This document shows, piece by piece, positions 50,174 through 58,881 of a stretch of 64,000 nt of DNA. A program made the position numbers and the translations under genes. The number at the start of each line of letters is the position of its first letter. Within the stretch, counting starts at the first letter, position 1. The DNA is from Anagrus nilaparvatae (taxonomy: Eukaryota; Arthropoda; Insecta; Hymenoptera; Mymaridae): contig JAKSXM010000040.1 in NCBI GenBank assembly GCA_022575985.1, positions 10,558,001 to 10,622,000 on the forward strand. Direction: 5' to 3'. The notes under the pieces were generated by a model, which ran no database searches, was not told the DNA's origin, and saw nothing but the letters and a program-made list of their open reading frames with translations.

Positions 50174-50398
50174 TGTCTATAATGATGGAGTGGGTTGAAA
50201 GGATCGTGGAGAATAAAAAGATGTAATGATTAATATTACCAAAATAACTGACTTTATTTACAATGACCAAAGGCCAGCGTCTGTTCACGGTGAGAGATAT
50301 TGACGCACTGGCGACAGTAACTCCGAACAGTAAGAATATGGAGAGCGCGCACACACACATTCATCACACTATGTACAATATATACATGTAACACAACA
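50174..50398 (-). repeat. 5' LTR of BEL-B, uninterrupted
   Basis: 225 bp, TGTTGTG to AGACA on the - strand, followed outward by the AATTG duplication at 50399-50403. A polyadenylation-type AATAAA lies at 50253-50258 (- strand). A CA-repeat at 50350-50359 is the site the foldback used in the other LTR. Confidence 0.9.
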
Positions 50399-50403
50399 AA
50401 TTG

Positions 50404-50595
50404 ACACATTGTACTAATTTTCAACAATAATCTCCCACCGGCTAAGTGGCCTTTTGCAAAGGTTATAGAAATTTGCCCAGGGAATGAGGGTATAGTAAGA
50501 GTTGTTAAATTAAAAACCGCTACAACTGAATTAATTAGACCAATAAACAAGCTAATTCTACTTTCAAAAAATATGAAAGAAATAGCCAATGTATA
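50404..50595 (+). pseudogene. BEL-A integrase, C-terminal fragment
   Basis: Reads VLIFNNNLPPAKWPFAKV and on to a TTELIRPINKL segment and a natural-looking stop at 50593-50595, matching the C-terminus of the BEL-B integrase. It continues the fragment that ends at 849; one base is missing near the junction, so the joined frame would be shifted. Now interrupted by BEL-B. Confidence 0.88.
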
Positions 50596-50852
50596 ATTGT
50601 TAATAATGTAAATAATGTAATTTTTTTGGAACGAATGAATGCATGTGTGGAATTTTTAATATAAATTTACGTAAAAAACTTGTGCATAATAGAAAATAAA
50701 GTGTATTGTGTTTTATTCATTTTTCTGTAAAGGTTAAAATTTAAAATTTTATTTTAATTAATTTTTCAAATTATTTTAATATATACATAAAAACTAATAA
50801 AATTTTTCATGTTATTTTATTTTCCATGCAAATAAATTAAAAGAGGGGAGAA
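50596..50852 (+). other. BEL-A 3' untranslated region and polypurine tract
   Basis: AT-rich 3' tail ending in AAAAGAGGGGAGAA (50839-50852), a purine tract directly before the LTR. Confidence 0.65.
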
Positions 50853-51222
50853 TGTTAAATATTGCACTATATTAAATAGTTATATTATAATAATTAGTAT
50901 GCGTGTTTTTGTAGTATACGTGTGTGTGTGTGCACAGAGAGTGTAAGCGCGTGCCTTGAAAAGCAGTACACTGTTCCCAAAATTAAGAGAACTATTATAG
51001 TAGTCACACCTTTTTAAATAAAAGATATATTTTTTGGTACTACAAAATTATCAGTTTTATTATTTTATCTTGCATCACGAGTTTTCAGTTATTAGTTAAT
51101 TTTTTTATATAAAATAGAGTCCAATAAACTACTCATCAACACTACTCATATGAAATAATCAACCAATAAAATTTTAACCCTGAAAAGTACTGAATTCTCG
51201 ACGAATCATAGTAATCCTTACA
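50853..51222 (+). repeat. Probable 3' LTR of BEL-A
   Basis: Starts TGTTAAATATTG straight after the purine tract and most likely ends CCTTACA at 51222 (TGT...ACA, about 370 bp). Contains a GT-repeat near 50922 and AATAAA near 51018. The right limit is inferred from the termini; the partner LTR is outside the window. Confidence 0.6.
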
Positions 51223-51387
51223 TTTGGAAAGGGGGTCCTATAACGTTTAAACATTCATACACATTTAAGAGAAATTAATCCTTATTTCTTTTTTTTCAAA
51301 ATTTGTATAAATATAGGAATTTTGTTGAGGAGCGTCAGTAAGATTTCAAATTACATAGTCAACTGTAATATCTATAAAGTTATCATA

Positions 51388-52269
51388 ATGGCTATGCCAA
51401 GAAATAATCTTAAATTTAGTCGAGATGTTTAAGTCGAGAATTTTAAGGACTTATCAAATCTTAAATGTGGTAGTACTTACGCATTAAACAAGTCTGATTC
51501 AAAAAATATTACAGTAGGACTTACTTTAAGAGGTCAAGAATTTATTACAGTCATGCAAATAACAGGGGCATCTTCTAAACCAATAAGTTTTGACAAACCT
51601 AGCTGGATGTAATTTAATTTTGATGTCATAGATGCATATTTCGGAGATACCGTTACTTATGCTCAGATAGGGAGCCCCGTTAAAATATACGGTCGAGTAT
51701 TTGATTTATATTTTACTACTTCATGCAGTAAAAAGGCACTATTATTAGAAGAAAGACCTTTGATAAATGATGCTGCTCCTATAGCTAAGAGACGTAGGAC
51801 ATCTGCACCTCCAGCAAACATAAGGCAAGAAACAACTTTTGAAGGAATTAGGAGAATTGCTGATAGTGTACTTACGAAAATTGATTTACTAGATCATATT
51901 AAAATAGAGTGCTCTAAAATCTTAGAAGCCATGATAAATTACTTCCATGAAATTAGACTAGAACAACGACCAGAGATGTTCAAAGGTATTTTCTTATTCA
52001 GAAAATTGCGTTATGAAAGGATGGAAGAAATTGAAGGCTTTATTGTAATATACAACAATACCCCAGCAATTTTAGAATATTTAAATCGTTTATTAACCCG
52101 TGAAATATTATCTTTTGAAGTTAATAGGTTATTAAATATATTTAAAGAAAAATTCTTAAAGAAAAACCTATTAACGAAAAGGTTCCAGACGAAAATACTA
52201 CAGATGAAATCGAAAAAAAAAAATTCTAATATTTCTTATAATTTTTTATATTTTATCTACAATGTATGA
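51388..52269 (+). pseudogene. Polinton + strand gene of unknown function
   Basis: Starts at ATG 51388 (MAMPRNNLKFSRDV) and stays in one frame to a stop at 52267-52269 apart from two internal stops (51430-51432 and 51610-51612), about 293 codons. The middle has a basic patch AKRRRTSAPP that could be a nuclear-targeting signal; the C-terminal half is helical and charged. It is divergently placed from the - strand cluster, as some Polinton genes are. I do not recognise a domain. Confidence 0.6.
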
Positions 52270-52438
52270 ATTTTTTTAAAATAAAATGAAAAATAAAAAT
52301 AAAATAAATTTTATTGTAAATTATTGTTTTTATTGATTTTTTTACCTAGTCAGCCTTAAGGATCATAACTTATTTAAATAAATGTATTAGGAAAAAAAGG
52401 AAAATTGAATTAGGTTAATAATAGTAATAATATTTCGT
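52270..52438. other. Convergent intergenic gap
   Basis: AT-rich spacer between the + strand gene and the - strand protease. Possible AATAAA words on both strands; nothing else seen. Confidence 0.4.
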
Positions 52439-52983
52439 TTAATTTAAAAGCTTTAATTTATTCTTACTTATTTTAGAAGTACAAGATTGAATATATAAAA
52501 CTGATCCTATAGAATTATCTAAAGGATATTTATTATTAAATTGATTTTTTTTCTTATTCTTATTTAATATTTTATTATGAATTCTTAATACTAAAACATT
52601 ATTATTTCTAGTAAAACTAGAAAAAATTTTGTTAAATCCTTTTAAACTACCACCTTGAGCCATATATTATAAAACAACACATTATTGTCCCCAAACTTTT
52701 GAAGCATAGCCTTGAAGCTGTTTTTCATTCCATTTGTATGTAATACAATTTCTTCGGATTCGTTCAGTATGATAAGATATATAAGGAGGCATAACTGTCA
52801 AAGTAGAATCTTTGACCGTCTTTATTAATATATAGGGCAACCCAGTGCAAACCACATTTCCAATGCTCTTGAGGATTCGGCTGAAGGTCGGCATAAGGTA
52901 ATGGGTATTCGATCAGAAGCATATACCCCTATAGTATTAGCCTTTATCCCTTGTAAAACTCTTTCAAATTGTAAGGTATTCAT
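52439..52983 (-). pseudogene. Polinton adenain-like cysteine protease
   Basis: Starts MNTLQFERVL at 52983. The middle reads HWVALYINKDGQRFYFDSY, carrying the catalytic His (HWV) and Asp/Asn-position Asp (FDSY) of the adenovirus protease/Ulp1 family. The segment LQGYASKVWGQ is where relatives have the catalytic Cys in CGQYC: here the first Cys is Trp and a stop follows. The C-terminal part resumes as MAQGGSLKGFNKIF. At least one frameshift and two stops. It would process capsid proteins during maturation. Lies 50 bp downstream of the capsid gene. Confidence 0.85.
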
Positions 52984-53032
52984 TTTTTTGTTTTGAAATT
53001 AATTTAAGAGTTAAGATCAGCAACTACTTGAA

Positions 53033-54751
53033 TCAACTACTACTTAAATCGATTTCTATTAAGTTATCATATTCTGCATAAACTATACAATTCACAGTAA
53101 GTTCAAGAGCCCTGGCAAATCTGACTTCTAATCTAACAGTACCATGTTTTACTAGGTTCCAATGACTTGTGAAATTAGCTGACAAGTCAGGTGTCAAATC
53201 GAAAGCAAAAAACGAATATCCTTTGCTGTATACTTCTCTATCTATACTATACCTTCATTTACAAAGTGAATTCCTCCACCAGTAAAAAGAGTTAAATAAC
53301 TATAAACGTAAGCAGCATTCTTACCCTCAAAATTCGGTTGGAGGGGCCTATTTGAGACCTGAGTTCCGTCAAAGTGAAGAGACAGATAATTAAGACCAAA
53401 ATGTTGGAAATTAAATGGATTCTTTTTTCTATCGCCATTGAAAGATTTGTTTTCTATAAATCCTATAATAATTCTTTTAGGGAGAACCCCTAATATTACA
53501 TTATCGAACGTCTCACCGTTTACTGTATGTAGTGTAAATGATTTAACTTCGATCCTACATATAGGGTACTTAGCAGTTCATTTTGCAAGAGTATTTATGT
53601 GGACTAGTAACACTCCAGGACTAATTTTTACTCTACGAATGATGAATGATGCTTCTGTCACATTAATACTAAATTTACCATCGTCGCTTGTATCAATCAA
53701 ACAAAATTTGTTACTAGAACGAATGAAACGAATCCTTAAATTAACACCATTCAGTAAGAAGCGATCTTAATTAATCACATCACAATGTAGGTGACCCACT
53801 AAATCTATTGTTTTAGATGCTAATGTAAATTCTTGACGTTTGTTTATACCTAAATTAGTTCCCACAGCTGCATCGGTCTCTATAAAAAAGGGCGTATCTT
53901 TAAACCATAATGAGGTTGTTAAATAACTTTGCTTAGCTTTGTCACCATAGTTCAACAATGTTTCGATATAAGCTCTGTAAGCGTAAGAATTATTTGACTG
54001 AGAAACGAGTTTGTGATTGAAAAAAACAATTTTTTTTTTTTTTTTTTTTTTTTTTTCAATTATCGTATTTTTAGTTATAGTACACAGTATTATGTACCCC
54101 ACAGAGGATCAAGCCTGTGCGTGGGCGATGATCATTAATTAATTAATTAATTAATTAATTAATATGCGGCTGCATCCGACTTTAAGATGTTAAACTGAAA
54201 TCGCATTCACCCGAACATTATTATTATAATGCCCGTGAAGCAGGGAAACTGCAGAAAACCTACTTCGAGATCAGCCCAGATACATGTTTTCTTCATAGTA
54301 TTCGATTTTTCTTTTAAACACGATCCTAACCAAACAGCGTATAACGTTTAGTATAATTTCTATACGCTCACCCATCCAGTTACCGACAGCGCTCAACTTG
54401 GCTTAACTTTTAAAAGCGAACGTATAGACATTATACTACCGCGCTACGAAGCTGGCTTTTAATTTGATTAAATAAAGAATAAATCAAATTATTGAGTGGT
54501 GCAACTTTAATATTGTCTGCTGCATGATTAGAGGTAATTTGCAAACTTACACTTAACATTTTATGAGCTAAATCGAGATAATCGTCTGAAGCAGGAACAA
54601 AAAATACAATTACTGCATTATCTGATATTGCAGAAACAGGATTGTAGTTTATAAACAAAGAACTATCGATAGCTGTTTGCGTAGGAGGTAGTTCAAAGAG
54701 ATTTAGTTCAGTTTTCAGACATGCATCTGAATGAGAATGTAAAAAAGCCAT
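53033..54751 (-). pseudogene. Polinton major capsid protein (double jelly roll)
   Basis: N-terminus MAFLHSHSDACLKTELNLF then PPTQTAIDSS matches the Polinton capsid family often annotated as F54H12.2-like. After the SINE the frame resumes with FFNHKLVSQSNNSYAYRAY and IETLLNYGDKAK, then LLNGVNLRIRFIR, and near the C-terminus GYSFFAFDLTPDLSA and VNCIVYAEYDNLIEI. Lesions: SINE insertion, a TAA at 53767-53769 that is otherwise in frame, and further stops (one near 53240). The ATG overlaps the stop of the upstream gene (TAATG). Confidence 0.9.
54030..54458 (-). mobile_element. SINE with poly(A) tail, inserted in the capsid gene
   Basis: Reads on the - strand: a tRNA-like head (CGTAGCGCGGTAGTATAATG resembles an A box), a segment AACTGGATGGGTGAGCG resembling the 5S-like text found in several insect SINEs, a TTAA microsatellite at 54134-54163, and a pure A tail of 27 bases (54030-54056 as T on +). 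It splits the capsid frame cleanly. Target duplication is not clear because flanking coding text is locally similar. Confidence 0.7.
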
Positions 54752-55252
54752 TATCGTAGTCCAAAAATATCCGAAATTTTTTTTAAGTTTTGCTTTTTAC
54801 TATTTTTATTTTTATTTTTAGTCTTCTTTTTTGATTTTTTGGAATTTAATCGTTTCACAGGCTTCTTCTTTCTCTTAGTACGATTTTTAACAGACTGGCG
54901 TTTTTTCTTTGTAACACCTCTTTTATATCCTCTACCTTACATTATATCCCCCATCTTTTCTGTAGCTTTTTTCTTTAAATTCTTAAGCGACTCCTTAGAT
55001 CTTTCTTTTAAAGCTTCATTAAAATTTGCTCCCTTACTTTCAACATCATCAATGACATTAATACAAGTATTAAAAGCTTCTTTACCTACGTCTCTAGCCC
55101 GATTTAATATACGGTAAAACAGTGCGTAACAACCCTCCTAGAAACGCCCCTATACCATGGCCTCTTTGAAATCGTGAACCAAAAGATATATTTTGACCCC
55201 TACACTACCAGTTCCCCTAACTTGATAAACTATTGTATGTTGTATAAGCCAT
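54751..55252 (-). pseudogene. Polinton vertex-type basic protein
   Basis: Begins MAYTTYNSLS at 55252, overlapping the penton stop as TAATG. The segment RFQRGHGIGAFLGGLLR is a hallmark of the small Polinton protein next to the capsid gene. A helical middle (ARDVGKEAFNT) and a very basic tail follow, ending KISDIFGLR; that stop overlaps the capsid ATG, again as TAATG. Two stops near the N-terminus, a frameshift near 55098 and a stop in the middle. The basic tail suggests DNA or core contact, by analogy to adenovirus core/cement proteins; not proven. Confidence 0.75.
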
Positions 55253-55987
55253 TAACGGTCTCTTTTAAAATGAAGTTTAATCGTCAAAGTCCCAAACTCA
55301 AATGCTATAGGTTCTCCGAATTGATCTCTTATATCTATTGAAACATTCTAAAAACTATTTGAAATAACGGGAAATAATGAACTGTTGTAAATGCCTTTAC
55401 AATAGAATTCCCAAAAACGTATTTTGCCAAATTAATTGATACAATTCTTAATAATGAAGATTTACTATCTCCAACATTATAAGGTGTACAGATTTCTGAA
55501 TAAATAAATATTGTATTTGGTAATGCCCTTAAGATATAACCAGGGTGAACTGAGCCAATAGTTGTTTTTTCATAATTTGTTTCAACATAAATGCTCCCTG
55601 ATTCATCTGTAATTGACTCGTCAAGACTAAATATTTGTATAATTTTTCTGTGAGGTTCAATGAATTTGCACGTTCTGCGAAAACACCAGTAGCCTAGAAT
55701 ATAATTAGACTTTATGAATTCTTGTTGTTAACTAATATTGGCGTAAGTATTTTTTCCGCTACCAAATCGTCTATATTTTCATAAATACCATGCCTAAACC
55801 ATTTTATTGATTCCGAACCTAATTTGGTGGCGTTGTATATGAAACCAACATGAGATTCTTCTGCTTGAAGATGAATTATTGTTTTAGGCAAATGAATTTC
55901 CGAAATACCTACACTCCAACTACCTTGCAATTTAATTGCTCGTAGATGAGTTGTAAATTTTGTTGTAATATTATCATAATGTTTCAT
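55252..55987 (-). pseudogene. Polinton penton (minor capsid) protein
   Basis: Starts MKHYDNITTKF; GSWSVGISEIHLP is the conserved N-terminal text of this family, which forms the pentameric vertices. The C-terminal half reads IYSEICTPYNVGDS and VSIDIRDQFGEPIAFEFG, then LHFKR and a stop. A stop at 55712 and at least one frameshift break it. Confidence 0.85.
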
Positions 55988-56049
55988 GCTACTGTTGCTT
56001 GGGAGACTAATAAAATAAAATAAAAATCCTCCAAGTTTTCCATTATTTC
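55988..56049. other. Gap between penton and integrase
   Basis: Short AT-rich spacer upstream of the penton ATG; nothing identified. Confidence 0.3.
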
Positions 56050-57641
56050 TAAAGGTTATTAATTTTTGAAGCTTTTATCCATGAATCAAATTTTTTTGGA
56101 TATCCTACCTAGCTGACGAAAACTTCTTTATTATCACCTCGTCCTCACGATTTAATAATTTCTTTCACTAAAAATTGTTGATTTTGGTTTAACCTTTCTT
56201 TACCAACTAAATTTATTTCCTCTTTGTAAAAAATTCCATCGATAATTTCATTTTCAAGATCTATAAGTTAGTAAATAAATAAATGTTGGGGTTGTAAGAT
56301 CTTCAACACTTTAAAAATTTCTTCCCTTCAGTTAGCTTCATAACCTTTTTTAAACGTGCCTTTTACTCAACTAATTCATAGATGGTCTCCTTTCTTAAAC
56401 GAGGGTCTTTTTTCAACTTTTAAATTCTTAAATTTTGCTATCATGTTTTCACGTGCTTGTGCAGCGTTATATAGATTGACATCATTGGGTATCATTTTAA
56501 TGGTAGAATGTTTTGTATGATTATACGAATAAACGAGATCTTAAATAACATCTATGTATCGTTTAATGTTTTTGTGTGTCAAATATCTCCACATTCTTTC
56601 TTTTAAATTTTTAATGTACCTTTCTACGATCGCCGCTATTACGTCGTTATTTTTCGTAGTTGAAAATTTTAAATCATATTTTTTTAAGGGTTTTTGCAAA
56701 GCTGAACTAATAAATTCTCCCCCTGAGACGGCTCTAAGAAGCAGAGGCTGTTTATAGTTTGAAAGTTTTAATATTTTTTCAAAAGCTTTGGTAATAGTTG
56801 TCATTTTTTGTCTTTTAAAACTTCGACCCAAACAAACTTTGATAAAATATCTATAACAGCCATAATATAACAATAACCATCGTTGTAATTTTTAAATTTA
56901 CCAACACAGCTAAATCTATTTCCCAGGTGTCGTCTATATTGCTAGATAAACAATGGAGCCTATTAAATTTATGTTTTACTGGTTTGAGTAAATTGTAAGC
57001 ATCTTGTACATTTAGGAACTCGTTGTATCCAGCCTCATTTCGAACATCTTAGTATTGATTAGAATACATTGTATGTATGTGCTGTATTTAACCTCTTAGA
57101 ACCTTACGTTATACGGAGGTCACCAACAGTTATTTGCACAAGCGGTCCAAACCGCATATTTTGCTTTTATTCCCTCGGAAGTCGATATATATATTGAGAT
57201 ATACACAGCTTTTTCCTTTAATGGAATTAATTAGATAGGTTTGGAGACGTATGTCTACAATTCAATACAATTCCGTCTTTAAAGCGCAGAGTTGTTATTC
57301 ACAGCAATCGCTTTAAAAGAGGCGCAAAAAACCTTGGAAAAACGCCCTCTATGCATGACATACGGAGGCAAGCAAATGGCACTTTCCATTTCGTCTTGCC
57401 CCCTACGTAGCTAGCTCTACTCTCCCTTCTTAAAATAAATATTTAATTTTATTAAAATATTTATTTTCAGAAAAAAAAGTTGTCCCTGCTCTGTATGCGA
57501 ACCCACTTCATAATATTTCGCTATATTACAAAGCGAGCGCGTTACCTCTGCGCTACCGAGCCGATTGATTAGAATACATTTTTTAACTATAAGAGAGCCA
57601 CGATTTTTTTTTGCGTCAGGGTTTGTCTCCAATATATTAGA
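56050..57641 (-). pseudogene. Polinton integrase with chromodomain
   Basis: Retroviral-type (rve) integrase that would insert Polinton DNA. The first catalytic Asp is in DDTWEIDLA, followed by IMAVIDILSKFVWVEVLK. The second Asp is lost: the segment reads RAVSGGEF where relatives have an Asp-Gly pair. The Glu stays in IVERYIKNLKERMWRY. The C-terminal GYPKKFDSWIKA is a chromodomain. Interrupted by a SINE at 57071-57563 and by several stops and frameshifts. The N-terminal limit is uncertain. Confidence 0.85.
57071..57563 (-). mobile_element. tRNA-derived SINE, 493 bp, in the integrase gene
   Basis: Perfect 17-bp direct repeats ATTGATTAGAATACATT at 57054-57070 and 57564-57580 bound it. On the - strand it opens with GGTAGCGCAGAGGTAACGCG (A box) and GTGGGTTCGCATAC (B box) 40-50 bp on, so an RNA polymerase III promoter of tRNA type is visible. 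The tail is a short ACATACA-like repeat rather than poly(A). Confidence 0.9.
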
Positions 57642-58409
57642 TTAAGTTAAATCATTTAAATTTTGAAGGTTATCTAGCTCATTTATTATTTCTTCATTCC
57701 CAATGAGTAACTGAGGAATAATAAATTTATGCATAAATTTTATTAACTCGTTTTTACCGGTAGGGGGTTGAACAATAACTCTTTTTCTTAACACATAATT
57801 TGATAGTTTAAATGTTTTAAACTATTAAAACTTTTAATTTAAAAGTAAACTTACTTATGTCTGAATCTCGAATAATATACCCCTCAATATTTGTTAACCC
57901 TGTATTATCCCAACTTATTTTACCAGTTTTTTTCCAGTACGAGAGAATATCTTCTGCTTTTTTTAAATAAGAATTTGGTACAGTTTTAAGAATGTCTTTA
58001 TTTGATTCAATTTGTGCTGCTGATGAATGGTGTACATTTTCTGCCTGACCTAAAATTGAATCTTCTATATCCCCTAAGTTTTCAATCGTTGTTTTATTAA
58101 AATCGCGACTTGTTAAAAAAGCATCTTCTCTTTCATTTTCTTTAAAAAGTAAATATCTTCTTAAAACTTGCAAGTAATTTTTAGATTTTTCGTAATCATC
58201 GTTATATTTTTTAGACCTCAATATGTCATACATTTCAGAATCTAGACGAGAAACATTATCTCCTTTTGTTTGTACAGAATTTAGTTCTAAGCTTTCCCTA
58301 GATTCACTAGTGAATTTTTTATATGGATTTTCCCTATCATCTTGGTTTTAAGAATAGTTTCTTTGATTTGCGTTAACGTTTTATACCGTTATGCAGGTAC
58401 AATAACCAT
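57642..58409 (-). pseudogene. Conserved Polinton gene of unknown function
   Basis: Starts MVIVPA at 58409, continues through LDSEMYDILRSKKYNDDYEK to a C-terminal KKTGKISWDNTGL and IPQLLIGNEE, ending at 57642. I recall similar proteins with an MYDIL-type N-terminal part and a W-plus-LIGN C-terminal part in other Polintons, but know no function. An early TAA (codon 7), a frameshift near 58310 and a stop at 57817 break it. Confidence 0.6.
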
Positions 58410-58432
58410 TTTACGGATACGCTCCACAATTT

Positions 58433-58546
58433 TTATTTTTTAAATAGTTGTGACAAAAGTATTTCAACAAAAGGGGTGACTATAAGAGGTAAAAAGGCTC
58501 CACTTCCTTGCTGAACAACAATTATTTTCTTTTTTAACCAATTCAT
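58433..58546 (-). CDS. Small hydrophobic Polinton protein, 37 aa
   Basis: Open frame MNWLKKKIIVVQQGSGAF followed by an LPLIV-type hydrophobic stretch. Its ATG directly follows the upstream stop (TAAATG). Size, Gly/hydrophobic centre and position fit the tiny capsid-associated proteins near Polinton ATPases, but no function is known to me. Confidence 0.5.
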   Translation of the reverse strand: MNWLKKKIIVVQQGSGAFLPLIVTPFVEILLSQLFKK

Positions 58547-58663
58547 TTATCTTTTATATTTATTATTTTTTTCACTATCAGCGTTATTTTTTTCAGCTAC
58601 TAAATTTCTGATTATATTTTTATATTTCTTCAACTTATTTAATCGCTTTTCTTCTATGTACAT
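58547..58663 (-). CDS. Small charged Polinton protein, 38 aa
   Basis: MYIEEKRLNKLKKYKNIIRN then an acidic/Asn-rich tail. Predicted helical and coiled. Intact frame that abuts the next gene with no gap. Function unknown. Confidence 0.45.
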   Translation of the reverse strand: MYIEEKRLNKLKKYKNIIRNLVAEKNNADSEKNNKYKR

Positions 58664-58676
58664 TCACAAATACAAC

Positions 58677-58811
58677 TTATATTCTGTGAGTATCTGTAGC
58701 ATGACAAAGCGCTGATAAAATAGAAATACATTTTTTGGTAAAGTAAGGTGGTAAATAGCAACCACCCACTTGCAGATGTATTTCTTTTTTATTTGTCTTT
58801 TTACGATCCAT
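58677..58811 (-). CDS. Small Polinton protein, 44 aa, Cys/His-containing
   Basis: MDRKKTNKKEIHLQVGGCYL, then PPYFTKKC and a CHATDTH end. Intact; lies 13 bp upstream of the 38-aa frame. The Cys/His spacing could bind metal, but no known finger fits. Function unknown. Confidence 0.45.
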   Translation of the reverse strand: MDRKKTNKKEIHLQVGGCYLPPYFTKKCISILSALCHATDTHRI

Positions 58812-58881
58812 ACTGCTTATTTTTATAAGGACCTTCTCGTTTCATTCTTAAATCAGAACTGAACCGTTTGTTAAAACTTTT

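Larger units (their letters stand above)
845..50403 (-). mobile_element. BEL/Pao LTR retrotransposon BEL-B, nested in BEL-A, swollen by later insertions
   Basis: Limits are set by AATTG at 845-849 and 50399-50403 and by two 225-bp LTRs (850-4059 minus the foldback insert, and 50174-50398) that start TGT and end ACA. On the - strand the order is 5' LTR, primer-binding-like site, leader, gag-pol 9846-4453, polypurine tract, 3' LTR. BEL/Pao elements normally make 5-bp target duplications, as seen. The body without insertions would be about 8.5 kb; a 38-kb inverted-repeat element in the leader and a 3-kb foldback in the 3' LTR stretch it to 49.5 kb. The gag-pol frame is 1,797 codons with six in-frame stops (codons 357, 484, 955, 1174, 1272, 1374) and no frameshift. 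LTR divergence of about 2 in 225 bases indicates a recent insertion. Confidence 0.88.

Noticed and set aside
53438..53770. 110-residue + strand frame
   Set aside because: Shadow of the Polinton capsid gene, whose - strand reading has clear family motifs.
57480..57563. A functional tRNA gene
   Set aside because: A and B boxes are present, but no cloverleaf 3' half is evident and target duplications show it to be a SINE head.
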